Below, piece after piece: positions 41,077 to 49,999 of a stretch of 64,000 nt of DNA (position 1 is its first letter; every line of letters starts with the position of its first letter). Origin of the DNA: Litorilinea aerophila (GTDB lineage Bacteria; Chloroflexota; Anaerolineae; Caldilineales; Caldilineaceae); contig NZ_VIGC02000016.1 in NCBI RefSeq assembly GCF_006569185.2, forward strand, positions 1 to 64,000, written 5' to 3'. The position numbers were made by a program, and so were the translations under genes. Below the pieces are notes generated by a model that searched no databases, had not been told where the DNA came from, and saw nothing but the letters and a program-made list of their open reading frames with translations.

Positions 41077-42348
41077 ATGAAACAGATGAGCATGGACCTA
41101 CAACAAATCCTACCGGTGGAATCGGCGGAACGCCTGGCCCAGATTCGCCAGGACTTTCCCATCCTGGCCCGGCGCATCGGCGACCGTCCCCTGGCCTATC
41201 TGGACAACGGCGCCACCAGCCAGAAGCCGGTGGCTGTCCTCCAGGCCATGGACGACTACTACCGGCGCCACAACGCCAACGTGCATCGGGGTGTCCACAC
41301 CCTGAGCGAAGAGGCCACCGCCCAATACGAGAATGCTCGCCTGCGGGTGGCCCGCTTCATCAACGCGCCCAGCGAAAAGCAGATCATCTTCACCCGGGGC
41401 ACCACCGAGGGGATCAACCTGGTGGCCCAAACCTGGGGGCGGGCAAACCTGGGGCCCGGCGATGAGGTGCTCATCACCGAGATGGAGCACCACAGCAACA
41501 TCGTCCCCTGGCAGATCCTGCGGGATCAGCTGGGCTTCACCCTGCGCTACATCCCCATCACCGACGAGGGGCTGCTGGACCTGGATCAGTTGTCGAACCT
41601 GTTGAACGAACGCACCCGGCTGGTCAGCTTCATCCACGTGAGCAACGTGCTGGGGACGGTCAACCCGGTGGATCGTCTGGTGGCCGCGGCCCGATCGGTG
41701 GGAGCCCGGGTCCTGCTGGACGGCGCCCAGAGCGTCCCCCACATGCCGGTGGACGTCCAGGCGCTGGATGTGGACTTCCTGGTCTTCAGCGGCCACAAGA
41801 TGTGCGGGCCGACGGGCATCGGCGTCCTCTACGCCAGGCGGGAGCTGCTGGAGGAGATGCCCCCCTACCAGGGCGGCGGCGATATGATTCGGGAAGTGAA
41901 GATGACCGCCAGCAAGTGGAACAGCATCCCGTACAAGTTCGAGGCGGGCACGCCGGCCATTGCCGAAGCCATCGGCCTGGGCGCAGCGGTGGACTACCTG
42001 AGCCAGGTCGGGATGGCGTGGATCCACGCGCACGAGCAGGCGCTGGTACAATATGCCTACAGTCGCCTGAGTGAGATCGAAGGGATCCACATCCTGGGGC
42101 CTGGCCCCGAGCAACGCAGCGGCCTGATCGCCTTCACCGTGGAGAACATTCACCCCCACGACCTGTCGGCCATTCTGGATCGAGAAGGGGTCGCTGTGCG
42201 GGCGGGCCACCACTGTGCCCAGCCCATCCACGACCGCTACGGCATCGCCGCCAGCGCGCGGGCCAGCTTCTACCTGTACAACACGCCCGAGGAGGTCGAC
42301 CAGTTGGCCCAGGGGCTGGAGAAGGCCGTGGAGATCTTCGCCCTCTGA
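41077..42348 (+). CDS. sufS: Cysteine desulfurase SufS
   Basis: The 423-aa PLP enzyme takes sulfur from cysteine as an enzyme persulfide for cluster assembly. Motifs: AYLDNGATSQKPVAVLQAM, NVHRGVHTLSEEAT, TRGTTEGINLVAQTWG, TEMEHHSNIVPWQ, DGAQSVPHMPVDV, PLP-lysine FVFSGHKMCGPTGIGVLY and the catalytic Cys in VAVRAGHHCAQPIHDRYG. Length matches the group II type. Its partner SufU follows after 34 bases. Two further in-frame ATGs (MSMDL) lie close to the chosen start. Confidence 0.97.
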   Translation: MKQMSMDLQQILPVESAERLAQIRQDFPILARRIGDRPLAYLDNGATSQKPVAVLQAMDDYYRRHNANVHRGVHTLSEEATAQYENARLRVARFINAPSEKQIIFTRGTTEGINLVAQTWGRANLGPGDEVLITEMEHHSNIVPWQILRDQLGFTLRYIPITDEGLLDLDQLSNLLNERTRLVSFIHVSNVLGTVNPVDRLVAAARSVGARVLLDGAQSVPHMPVDVQALDVDFLVFSGHKMCGPTGIGVLYARRELLEEMPPYQGGGDMIREVKMTASKWNSIPYKFEAGTPAIAEAIGLGAAVDYLSQVGMAWIHAHEQALVQYAYSRLSEIEGIHILGPGPEQRSGLIAFTVENIHPHDLSAILDREGVAVRAGHHCAQPIHDRYGIAASARASFYLYNTPEEVDQLAQGLEKAVEIFAL

Positions 42349-42382
42349 GGGCACGGTTTCAGCTGCAAAAGCGAGGGAGATC

Positions 42383-42763
<381 letters not shown>

Positions 42764-42824
42764 GTCAATGCAGCCTCGACTATACGCCTCTCAATCATGG
42801 TCATCGAACAGGGATAGTTCAACA

Positions 42825-43142
42825 ATGAGTGAATTCATCAAAGTCGCAACCCTGGATGAAATTCCACCCGGCAAAAGCAAGCTGGTGGAAGTGGAAGATG
42901 TGCAGATCGCCCTTTTCAATCTAAACGGCGAGATCTACGCCATCGAAAATGTCTGCACCCACGACGGCGGCCCCCTGGTAGAGGGCTCCGTGGTAGACGG
43001 CCATGTGGTGGTCTGTCCCCGCCATGGCGCCCGCTTCGACATCCGCACGGGCGCTGCGCTGAGTTTTCCCGCCTTTGAGCCCACCAACACCTACCAGGTG
43101 CGCATCGAGGGCAACGACGTGTTGGTTGAATCGCCGATCTAG
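42825..43142 (+). CDS. Rieske-type [2Fe-2S] ferredoxin
   Basis: The 105-aa protein has the Rieske cluster site ENVCTHDGGPLVEG (C-x-H) and VVCPRHGARFDIRTG (C-x2-H), with about 18 residues between. There is no signal or membrane anchor, so it is a soluble bacterial-type Rieske ferredoxin, usually an electron carrier. In SUF operons its role may be reductant supply for cluster assembly; that is inferred. ATG at 42825 is chosen because it gives the family's normal N-terminus. It lies 61 bases after sufU. Confidence 0.93.
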   Translation: MSEFIKVATLDEIPPGKSKLVEVEDVQIALFNLNGEIYAIENVCTHDGGPLVEGSVVDGHVVVCPRHGARFDIRTGAALSFPAFEPTNTYQVRIEGNDVLVESPI

Positions 43143-43177
43143 GCCCGGCGTTCAGTTGGAGCAGCCGGCTCCCCAGG

Positions 43178-43255
43178 AAACCCCGGCAGAAATGCGCCGG
43201 CGGCTTTCGCCAGACGTAGTGCCGCCACATTTCTGCTGTGGCCTGTAGGCCAGAA
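43178..43255 (-). repeat. Intergenic palindromic element, copy D
   Basis: On the minus strand it starts TTCTGGCCTACAGGCCACAG, continues CAGAAATGTGGCGGCAC, and ends GCATTTCTGCCGGGGTTTCC. It lies between the Rieske gene and sufT, with its right end facing the Rieske stop codon 35 bases away. Confidence 0.72.
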
Positions 43256-43301
43256 TCGACTGGCCTGGGCGCCACTGCCTACCTTTGCAAAGGAGTGCAA
43301 G

Positions 43302-43616
43302 ATGAGTGTGCCGACCCCTGAAGAAATCCGTGAGTTGATCCGCGCCAAGGTGCGCGACCCAGAGTTGATGATGAACATCATCGACCTCGGCCTGGTCTAC
43401 GACATCCAGGTGACCGACAAGAACACGGCCGAGATCACCATGACCCTGACCAGCCCAGGATGCCCGGCTGGCCCGGAGATCATCACCAGCGTCCAGCGGG
43501 AGACCCACGCCGCCTTCCCCGATCTGGAAGAGGTGAACATCCACCTGACCTGGACGCCCTTCTGGAATCCGGACATGATGTCCGACGAGGCCAAGGAAGA
43601 GCTGGGCATCTTTTAA
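43302..43616 (+). CDS. sufT: MIP18/SufT-like metal-sulfur cluster assembly factor
   Basis: The 104-aa DUF59 protein helps deliver Fe-S clusters to target enzymes. Its core is IDLGLVYDIQVTDKNTAEITMTLTSPGCPAGPEI, with the conserved TSPGCP cysteine motif, and LTWTPFWNPDMMSDEAKEELGIF at the end, where W/TPPW-type motifs mark the family. Related PaaD proteins act in phenylacetate degradation, but the SUF context favours SufT. AAAGGAG precedes the start. It is the last gene of the operon, followed by a hairpin at 43632. Confidence 0.9.
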   Translation: MSVPTPEEIRELIRAKVRDPELMMNIIDLGLVYDIQVTDKNTAEITMTLTSPGCPAGPEIITSVQRETHAAFPDLEEVNIHLTWTPFWNPDMMSDEAKEELGIF

Positions 43617-43631
43617 GAGGCTACGGTAACG

Positions 43632-43668
43632 TTGAGCCCCCATCTCCCGGCGGGAGATGGGGGCTCAA
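43632..43668. terminator. Bidirectional terminator-like hairpin between sufT and the HEAT-like gene
   Basis: A 17-bp perfect stem (TTGAGCCCCCATCTCCC with its complement) closes on loop GGC. It lies between two convergent genes. T-runs are lacking on both sides, so termination efficiency is uncertain. Confidence 0.6.
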
Positions 43669-43686
43669 CAATTCCTTGAACAATTC

Positions 43687-45222
43687 CTATTGTTGAAGGC
43701 GAATGCTGGCTGCCACCATCTGGGCCAGCAAGGGGTTCTGGCTTGGGGGGAGCGTCCGCACAGGGCGAACCAGACGCCAGGCCCGTTGGGCCTGTTCCTG
43801 GTTGCCGGCCAGGTGGAGCCAGGCAGCCTGGGCCCGCAGCGCCTCCGCCATGGCGCTCTGGATGGTATCCGTTGCCCCCCGTTTTTCAATTTCCTGCAAG
43901 ACCAGCCTGGTGAGCGCCTCGACCCCCTTTTCCCTATCGCTCTCCTGAAAGCGTACCGCCTGGAGCAGGGCGCGGTTTTGGACGATCCAGCCTGCCATGG
44001 CCGGATGTTCCAGGAGAGCCGCCGCCTCCGCGGCCAGCCGGGCCGGGTCCGCCGGCGGCTCTGGCTCCACCTCTGTGACGAAATAGGCACGCAGCTCCTC
44101 CGGTACCTGGGGCGGAGCAAACTGCCAGATCCAGTCGTTGTACAGGCGGTACTCGCCCGGCAACGCCGGCTGCTCCCCCTGCCAGTGGGCGGAGAGGGCC
44201 TCCTGTACCCGCCAGCGGGCATAGTCGAAGGGGCAGGTCAACAGCACCAGCGTCTGCCCCCTGTCCACCTGGACGGAAACGAGCTGACCCACCGAGCGCC
44301 GGGCCGGCATCAGTTCCGGCGGCAGTTGCGGGCTGCCGAAACTGTCCAACACGCCGTGCTGGCCGTTGATGACCACCCCCAGAATCTGTCCCGGTTTTCC
44401 TTCCGCGGCTTGAAAGACAAACCAGATGCTCTGACTACCCGAAGCGTCGGCCGGGCTCATCAGCGCCTGCCAGCCGTCCGGGGTGGGCGGGGTATAGCGG
44501 CGCCCGGCAAACTGAAGTTTGCGCAGGCTCCGCTCCGCCTGTTGGGCCAATTCCGGCGGCAAGGTGTACTGCAGGGTGTACAGCGCCCGCAGGGCCTGCT
44601 CCCCGGCGGCGGGATCCCGACCCAGGGCTTCCAGATGGCTCAGGGCCTGCGCCGCCACCCTGGGGCGGTCATCCTGGGCGATCAGGCGCAACAGCTCCAC
44701 ACGGTCCACGGGCGGGATCCGCGCCAGCAGGCCCAACACCATGGCAGCCACATCCTCGCCGGTCTGGCGCATCTGGGTGACATACTCCAGGAGAATGTGG
44801 CGATTTTGCCGGCCTTCGTCGATGGCTTCCCGCAGGCTCTGAAAGGCCACCTCGTTGGTATCCTGCAGGTCGCTCAGGAGGGCCTGGGGCACCGACTCGC
44901 CCAGGAAACGTTCCAGAAGCAGGGCCGCGGTGAGGCGGGCTTCTGGCCGGTTCTGGCGGTTGGCCGCCGCGTTGCGCAAGGCAGGCGCCACCTGGTCCGG
45001 CGGCAAGAGCGCGGCCAGGTGGCCCAGCCCCCCTCGCAGCTGGCTGCTGGGCGTGTCCAGATGTTTCAAGAGGGCTGTCAGCAGAAGCTCGGGCGGATAG
45101 CGCTGCACCAGGGTGCGCACCGCTTCCAGCAGCTCCAATTCGCTGGAGGTTTCGGCCAGGGCCTCAATCTCCTGGGCCAGTTGGCGTCGTTGTTGGAATG
45201 AGTTGATGATCTTGTCGGCCAT
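43687..45222 (-). CDS. HEAT-repeat-like protein of unknown function
   Basis: I do not recognise the 511-aa product as a named family. The first 240 residues are helical and repetitive with leucine-spaced units (ELLLTALLKHLDTPSSQLRG, RVAAQALSHLEALGRDPAAG), as in HEAT/armadillo-type scaffolds. The middle holds a beta-rich domain (QSIWFVFQAAEGKPGQILGVVINGQHG, LVLLTCPFDYARW). The end is again helical. No signal peptide is visible, so it is probably cytoplasmic and binds another protein or RNA. The start codon lies at the expected start of a transcript from the -10 box at 45229, so the mRNA may be leaderless. Confidence 0.75.
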   Translation of the reverse strand: MADKIINSFQQRRQLAQEIEALAETSSELELLEAVRTLVQRYPPELLLTALLKHLDTPSSQLRGGLGHLAALLPPDQVAPALRNAAANRQNRPEARLTAALLLERFLGESVPQALLSDLQDTNEVAFQSLREAIDEGRQNRHILLEYVTQMRQTGEDVAAMVLGLLARIPPVDRVELLRLIAQDDRPRVAAQALSHLEALGRDPAAGEQALRALYTLQYTLPPELAQQAERSLRKLQFAGRRYTPPTPDGWQALMSPADASGSQSIWFVFQAAEGKPGQILGVVINGQHGVLDSFGSPQLPPELMPARRSVGQLVSVQVDRGQTLVLLTCPFDYARWRVQEALSAHWQGEQPALPGEYRLYNDWIWQFAPPQVPEELRAYFVTEVEPEPPADPARLAAEAAALLEHPAMAGWIVQNRALLQAVRFQESDREKGVEALTRLVLQEIEKRGATDTIQSAMAEALRAQAAWLHLAGNQEQAQRAWRLVRPVRTLPPSQNPLLAQMVAASIRLQQ

Positions 45223-45228
45223 GGGTGC

Positions 45229-45237
45229 ATTATACCA
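45229..45237 (-). promoter_or_regulatory. Extended -10 promoter giving a possibly leaderless mRNA
   Basis: On the minus strand TGG-TATAAT (45229-45237) lies only six bases before the ATG at 45222. The expected transcription start falls on or next to the start codon. No -35 consensus was found. Confidence 0.6.
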
Positions 45238-45302
45238 CGCCCTCTCCCCAGGCCCCTGGTCTGGGAGGGGATGGGGACATCTCCTGCCCCGGGGCGCATC
45301 TG

Positions 45303-45311
45303 TGCTATAAT
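45303..45311 (+). promoter_or_regulatory. Extended -10 promoter of the response regulator
   Basis: TGC-TATAAT at 45303-45311, with perfect -10 and TG extension; the -35 region is weak. It lies 72 bases before the ATG at 45383 and is back-to-back with the promoter at 45229. Confidence 0.6.
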
Positions 45312-45382
45312 GGCAGGCAAGCGCAACCTGGCCAACGGTCGTGTGTCCGCCCCTTTGAGATGAGAATGGAACTAAAGCCACC

Positions 45383-46147
45383 ATGAACGATCAACCCAAG
45401 AAAAAGATCCTGATCGTGGATGACGAACCGCGTATGGTGCGCTTCGTCAAGATGAACCTGGACCTGGAAGGGTACATCACCCTGGAGGCCAACAACGGCC
45501 TGCAGGCCCTGGAAAAAGTGCGGGACTATAACCCCGATCTGGTGCTGCTGGATGTGGAAATGCCCGGCCTGGATGGCTTTGAGACGTTGAAGCGCATTCG
45601 GGAGATCAGCGACGCGGCGGTCATCATGCTGACGGTGCGCTCCGATGAAGAGGATCGCATCAAGGGGTTGGATCTAGGCGCCGACGACTACGTCACCAAG
45701 CCCTTCAGCCCTCGGGAGCTCTCCAGCCGCATCCGGGCCGTGTTACGCCGCTTCGAACATCTGGGCCGGCCGGATGCCCAAATCATCCATGTGGACGACC
45801 GACTGCAGGTGGACCTGCAGCGTCGGGATGTGATCGTGGACGGTAAGCGGTTGAGCCTGCGGCCCACCGAATACCGCCTTCTCTACCACCTCATCCAGAA
45901 CGCGGGCTGGGTGGTCCCCCACGAAACGCTCCTGACCAAGGTGTGGGGGCACGAGTATGTCAACGATAACCACCTGTTGCGCCTCTACATCACCTACCTG
46001 CGCAAAAAGATCGAGCCGGATCCGGCCAATCCCCGCTACATCTTCACCGAACGGGGCCTGGGCTACCGTTTCGTGGACTTCAAACGAAACCAGGAAGCAC
46101 AGGGCGAACAGAACGCCGCCAGGGACGCCCAGGAATCCTCGAGCTGA
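45383..46147 (+). CDS. OmpR/PhoB-family response regulator (orphan)
   Basis: The 254-aa two-component regulator has a receiver domain [17 protein letters not shown], phospho-acceptor Asp in [16 protein letters not shown], the Thr/Ser switch [12 protein letters not shown] and Lys in [14 protein letters not shown] winged-helix DNA-binding domain follows ([64 protein letters not shown]). No histidine kinase lies beside it, so its partner and targets are unknown. It has its own promoter. The C-terminus is a short hydrophilic tail. Confidence 0.95.
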   Translation: MNDQPKKKILIVDDEPRMVRFVKMNLDLEGYITLEANNGLQALEKVRDYNPDLVLLDVEMPGLDGFETLKRIREISDAAVIMLTVRSDEEDRIKGLDLGADDYVTKPFSPRELSSRIRAVLRRFEHLGRPDAQIIHVDDRLQVDLQRRDVIVDGKRLSLRPTEYRLLYHLIQNAGWVVPHETLLTKVWGHEYVNDNHLLRLYITYLRKKIEPDPANPRYIFTERGLGYRFVDFKRNQEAQGEQNAARDAQESSS

Positions 46148-46176
46148 ACCCTTATGGCGCGCTTCGGCTGGAAATT

Positions 46177-46206
46177 TTGAGATTTCCGCGCTGATTATGT
46201 TATGAT
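46177..46206 (+). promoter_or_regulatory. Promoter of the rpsB operon
   Basis: TTGAGA (46177-46182), an 18-base spacer and TATGAT (46201-46206). The roughly 125-base leader starts with a hairpin GGCGTTT/AAACGCC (about 46216-46232), a possible site for S2 autoregulation. Confidence 0.7.
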
Positions 46207-46341
46207 TCCCACTTGGCGTTTGCAAAACGCCTGTCGCGTTCCATTTTTCACGCCCTGGGACCAGGGGTCGGGTGCCGCCGAAAGGGGGTAGGCCCATGGG
46301 AGGAACAGGGCGGAAGCATAACCCAACATAGGAGAATCACC

Positions 46342-47241
46342 ATGGCAGTTGTCACCATGAAAGCGCTCTTGGAGGCGGGTGTCCACTTTGGCCACCGCAC
46401 GCGCCGCTGGAACCCCAAAATGCGGCCGTACATTTTCACAGAGCGCAGCAAGATCCACATCATCGACCTCCAGCAGACCATGTTGCGCCTCAACGAGTAC
46501 TACAACCTGGTGCGCGACACGGTCGCCAAAGGAGGGGTCATCCTCTTCGTGGGCACCAAACGGCAGGCCCAGGCCACCATCCAACAGGAGGCCGACCGCT
46601 GCAACATGCCCTATGTCAACCAGCGCTGGCTGGGCGGCACCTTGACCAACTGGGCCACCATCAAACAGCGCATCGACTACCTGCTCCGCCTGGAACGGCG
46701 CATGGACGCGGGCGAGTTTCGCAACCTGTCCAAGAAGGAGCAACTGGGCATCCAGCGGGAACTGGAGAAGCTGAACCGGCGCATCGGCGGCCTGAAGACC
46801 ATGCGGCGCCTGCCGGACATGGTCTTCATCGTGGATACCCACCTGGAAGACCTGGCCGTGAAGGAAGCCAACAAGCTGGGCATCCCCATCATCGGCATGG
46901 TGGACACCAATGCCGACCCCGATCTGGTGGACTACGTGATCCCCAGCAACGACGATGCCATCCGCTCCATCAAGCTGATCGTGGGCATCATTGCCAACGC
47001 AGCCGTAGAAGGCCTCCGCATCCGGGAAGTGGAGATGGCCGACACCGGCCAGGTCCGCGAGGAAGATCTGGCCGAGATGGAGCAGTACCTGGGTCCCAGC
47101 ACCCTCGCCAAGTTGCAGTCCTCGGATGACGAGGAAGAATACGACGAGTACGAGGACTACGACGAAGACGAGGATGAGGACGAGGAGTACGAAGAGGACG
47201 AAGAGGACGAAGAATACGAGTGGGAGGACGAGCAGGAGTGA
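46342..47241 (+). CDS. rpsB: 30S ribosomal protein S2 with long acidic tail
   Basis: The 299-aa protein is S2 of the small subunit: [52 protein letters not shown] and the C-terminal [34 protein letters not shown]. Usual length is about 230-260 residues. Here the last 40 residues are almost entirely Asp, Glu and Tyr ([20 protein letters not shown] and similar), an unusual addition. GGAGA precedes the start. It opens the conserved rpsB-tsf-pyrH-frr-uppS-cdsA cluster. Confidence 0.97.
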   Translation: MAVVTMKALLEAGVHFGHRTRRWNPKMRPYIFTERSKIHIIDLQQTMLRLNEYYNLVRDTVAKGGVILFVGTKRQAQATIQQEADRCNMPYVNQRWLGGTLTNWATIKQRIDYLLRLERRMDAGEFRNLSKKEQLGIQRELEKLNRRIGGLKTMRRLPDMVFIVDTHLEDLAVKEANKLGIPIIGMVDTNADPDLVDYVIPSNDDAIRSIKLIVGIIANAAVEGLRIREVEMADTGQVREEDLAEMEQYLGPSTLAKLQSSDDEEEYDEYEDYDEDEDEDEEYEEDEEDEEYEWEDEQE

Positions 47242-47245
47242 GGGG

Positions 47246-47285
47246 CGAATGCCGAAAGGCACGGGTAGCTGCCGGCAGGCATTCG
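47246..47285 (+). other. Stem-loop between rpsB and tsf
   Basis: CGAATGCC (47246-47253) pairs with GGCATTCG (47278-47285), enclosing small internal hairpins. It lacks a T-run. It may adjust the S2 to EF-Ts ratio; this is inferred from position. Confidence 0.5.
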
Positions 47286-47331
47286 AAAAGGCCGGAAGGC
47301 ACGTAAAAAGAGAGCAGGAGAATTCATCAAA

Positions 47332-47928
47332 ATGGCGGAAATTACTGCAGCAATGGTAAAGGAGCTGCGCGAGGCGACCAATGCCGGCGTGCTCGACTGC
47401 AAGAAGGCTTTAAGCGAGGCCAACGGCGACTTCGAAGCGGCTGTGGAAATCCTGCGCAAGAAGGGCCTCTCCACCGCGGCCAAGAAGTCCGGCCGGGAAA
47501 CCCACGAAGGCATCATCGGCTCCTACGTCCACGCGGGCAGCAAGGTGGCCAGCCTGGTGGAATTGGCCTGCGAGACCGATTTCGTGGCCCGCACCGAACA
47601 GTTCCAACAACTGGCCCGGGATCTGGCCATGCAGGTGGTGGCCTCCCGGCCCCGCTACGTGAGCCGTGAAGAGATCCCGGCCGAGGAGATCGAGCGGGAG
47701 AAGGCCATCTATCGGGAGCAGCTGGCGGATAGCGGCAAACCGGCCGAGATCATCGAAAAGATCATCGAGGGCAAACTGGAAAAGTGGTTTGCGGAGGTCT
47801 GTCTGCTGGAACAGCCTTTCGTCAAGGATCCGGACAAGACGGTCCAGGATCTACTGGTAGATAACATCGCCGCCCTTGGCGAAAACATCCGGGTGAATCG
47901 ATTTGCCCGGCTGGAAATAGGCGGTTGA
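47332..47928 (+). CDS. tsf: Elongation factor Ts (short type)
   Basis: This 198-aa guanine-nucleotide exchange factor recharges EF-Tu with GTP. It opens [27 protein letters not shown] and contains [41 protein letters not shown], the EF-Ts signatures. The second core subdomain is reduced, giving the short form of about 200 residues as in Thermus and some other lineages. AGGAG lies nine bases upstream. A terminator-like hairpin follows at 47939. Confidence 0.97.
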   Translation: MAEITAAMVKELREATNAGVLDCKKALSEANGDFEAAVEILRKKGLSTAAKKSGRETHEGIIGSYVHAGSKVASLVELACETDFVARTEQFQQLARDLAMQVVASRPRYVSREEIPAEEIEREKAIYREQLADSGKPAEIIEKIIEGKLEKWFAEVCLLEQPFVKDPDKTVQDLLVDNIAALGENIRVNRFARLEIGG

Positions 47929-47938
47929 TGAACGAGGG

Positions 47939-47970
47939 ATGCCCAGCCCACAAGGCTGGGCATTCTTCTA
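47939..47970 (+). terminator. Terminator/attenuator between tsf and pyrH
   Basis: ATGCCCAGCC-CACAA-GGCTGGGCAT is a perfect 10-bp stem followed by TCTTCTA. It lies inside a normally co-transcribed cluster, so it may reduce rather than stop downstream transcription. Confidence 0.75.
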
Positions 47971-48014
47971 TGGCCCAGGGTCCCAGGAGGGGCGAACAGG
48001 GAAGAGAGGCAAAA

Positions 48015-48734
48015 ATGGCAGAGTTAAAATACCGACGCATTTTACTCAAATTGGGCGGGGAAGCCCTGGCCGGAGAGGGCGGCTTTGGCATCAACCCCCG
48101 CCGCGCAGAGGAAGTGGCTCAAAAGGTGATCCGGGTTCTCAACATGGGTGTGCAGGTGGCCATCGTCATCGGTGGCGGCAACCTGTGGCGGGGCAAGGAA
48201 GATGGGCTGGACCACGGGATGGAACGGGTGACGGCCGACCACATGGGGATGCTGGCCACGGTGATGAACGCGCTGGCCCTGCAGGATGCGTTGGAACGCC
48301 ACGGCATTCCAACCCGGGTGATGACCGGCATCGAAGTCCGGGCAGTGGCCGAGCCCTACATCCAACGCCGGGCAGTGCGCCACCTGGAAAAGGGCCGGGT
48401 GGTCATCTTCGGCGCCGGCACCGGCAACCCCTACTTCACCACCGACACCGCGGCCTCCCTGCGGGCCATGGAGATCGACGCCGAGGTGCTGATCAAGGCC
48501 ACCAAGGTGGACGCGGTCTACGACTCGGATCCCAAGCTGAACGCCAACGCCCGCCGATTCGAGCGCTTGACCTACATCGATGCGCTGAACATGCGGGTCG
48601 GCGTCATGGATAGCACGGCCATGGCCATGTGCATGGACAACGACCTGCCCATCTGCGTGGTGGATCTCTGGCAGGAGGGGAGCCTGGAGCAGGTGGTGGC
48701 CGGCGAGGCCGTAGGCACCCTGATCTCGGCCTGA
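48015..48734 (+). CDS. pyrH: UMP kinase
   Basis: The 239-aa amino-acid-kinase-fold enzyme makes UDP from UMP. Motifs: [104 protein letters not shown]. These are all typical of bacterial PyrH. GAGAGG lies upstream. The position between tsf and frr is conserved in most bacteria. Confidence 0.97.
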   Translation: MAELKYRRILLKLGGEALAGEGGFGINPRRAEEVAQKVIRVLNMGVQVAIVIGGGNLWRGKEDGLDHGMERVTADHMGMLATVMNALALQDALERHGIPTRVMTGIEVRAVAEPYIQRRAVRHLEKGRVVIFGAGTGNPYFTTDTAASLRAMEIDAEVLIKATKVDAVYDSDPKLNANARRFERLTYIDALNMRVGVMDSTAMAMCMDNDLPICVVDLWQEGSLEQVVAGEAVGTLISA

Positions 48735-49103
48735 ACCCGGGTGCCGGGTCGGGACGATGCCCACGTTTTTATGTCTGTCTTTCCTCTGTTAAAATAATGG
48801 GCGCCCAGCGTGGGAAGCCCTCGTGAATCCCGGCAGCATTTCCAGACGCCTTCCCGGCCCGGTTGCCCCCAGAAGGCGAGATAGCCACAACCCTGCCGCG
48901 GGATTTACGCCAGAGCGAGGTGTGTTCCGATGGGGGCGGCAGCCTGAAGCAATCATTTGATGCTGTACGCCCCCAATGGGATCCACACCCACCAGAGAAT
49001 TCGCGTGACAACATACTTTGGCGGAAGCCTGGCCCAGAACCGGGAAATGGTGCCCGGCCTGGCGCCAGTTCAAGCTTCGTTTGTGCAGCCAGGAGGTCAG
49101 GAA
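48735..49103 (+). other. pyrH-frr intergenic region
   Basis: This 369-base gap is unusual inside a normally tight cluster. It holds an AT-rich patch with a possible -10 (TTAAAATAAT, 48789-48798), palindromic element copy E (48823-48914), and about 190 bases without recognisable content up to the frr ribosome binding site AGGAGG at 49091. Confidence 0.5.
48823..48914 (-). repeat. Intergenic palindromic element, copy E
   Basis: On the minus strand it begins TCTGGCGTAAATCCCGCGGC, then AGGGTTGTGGC, and ends ATGCTGCCGGGATTCA. Both end arms match the family; the centre differs. Its right end faces the pyrH stop. Confidence 0.7.
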
Positions 49104-49661
49104 ATGATTAAGGAAGTATTGGCCGATGCCGATGAGCGCATGGAAAAAGCCGTTGAAGCGTTCCGAGCCGATCTACGCACCATCCGCACGGGGCGTGCCA
49201 CGCCGGCCCTGGTCGAACGCCTCATGGTCGACTACTACAACGTCCCTACTCCCCTGCAGCAACTGGCGACCATCTCGGTGCCGGAGGCCCAGACCCTCTT
49301 GATCCGGCCGTATAGCCCCTCGGATATCGGCACCATCGAAAAAGCCATCGCCAAATCCGATCTGGGCCTGACCCCCAGCAACGACGGCCAGCAGATTCGG
49401 CTGACCTTTCCTCCGTTGACCGAGGAGCGCCGGCGGGAGCTGACCCGGCTGGTCTCCAAGCGGGCCGAAGAAGCCCGGGTCTCCATCCGCAACATCCGTC
49501 GCGATGCCATCCACGACTTGCGTGACTTACAGAAGGAAAGTATGATCTCGGAAGATGAGCTTCACCGCGCCGAAGAGCGGGTTCAGGAGATGACCAACAA
49601 CTACATCAAGCAGGTGGATGAGATCGCCCGGGAAAAGGACGAGGAGATCATGACGGTTTAA
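49104..49661 (+). CDS. frr: Ribosome recycling factor
   Basis: The 185-aa protein splits post-termination ribosomes together with EF-G. It begins [32 protein letters not shown], contains [70 protein letters not shown] and the C-terminal [15 protein letters not shown]. Length is exactly that of the family. The strong Shine-Dalgarno AGGAGGTCAGGAA precedes the start. Confidence 0.97.
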   Translation: MIKEVLADADERMEKAVEAFRADLRTIRTGRATPALVERLMVDYYNVPTPLQQLATISVPEAQTLLIRPYSPSDIGTIEKAIAKSDLGLTPSNDGQQIRLTFPPLTEERRRELTRLVSKRAEEARVSIRNIRRDAIHDLRDLQKESMISEDELHRAEERVQEMTNNYIKQVDEIAREKDEEIMTV

Positions 49662-49663
49662 TA

Positions 49664-49705
49664 GGGTGCGTACCCCTTTTGGGGCTTCCCAAATGGGACG
49701 CACCC
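49664..49705. repeat. Small three-way-junction-like inverted repeat
   Basis: The outer stem GGGTGCGT (49664-49671) pairs with ACGCACCC (49698-49705). Two small hairpins lie inside: CCCC-TTTT-GGGG and CCCA-AA-TGGG. It starts two bases after the frr stop codon. The cloverleaf shape is unusual for a terminator, and no T-run follows. Confidence 0.6.
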
Positions 49706-49841
49706 GGCTGATTGGGCCGGGGAGCACGAGAACGTCGTCCAGCGCATCCCCAACACCGGATCACAGCGGATCCGGGAACCCAGCCATCCTTTTCCAAGGA
49801 GCGGAAGAGCCAGCTGGCGCTTGTGATACCGTGTCCATACC

Positions 49842-49869
49842 AGGGGTGGGGCTTGCTCACCCCTTTCTT
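49842..49869 (+). terminator. Intrinsic terminator downstream of frr
   Basis: AGGGGTG (49842-49848) pairs with CACCCCT (49858-49864) around a 9-base loop, followed by TTCTTTC. Confidence 0.65.
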
Positions 49870-49874
49870 TCGTC

Positions 49875-49910
49875 TTCCGGCAAAAAGATTGATTCCGGCA
49901 AAAAGATTGA
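49875..49910. repeat. Perfect tandem repeat, 2 x 18 bases
   Basis: TTCCGGCAAAAAGATTGA is repeated exactly, back to back (49875-49892, 49893-49910), about 90 bases before uppS. It contains TTGA elements and may overlap a promoter (TTGATT at 49889, with GATATG downstream at 49914). Confidence 0.8.
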
Positions 49911-49999
49911 ATGGATATGTTCCCCGTCGTCAGGAATGAGCCATACCGCAGGTGCCAGAAACCCTGCGATGGATACTGCAAGACGGAGGCTGTGAGAGA

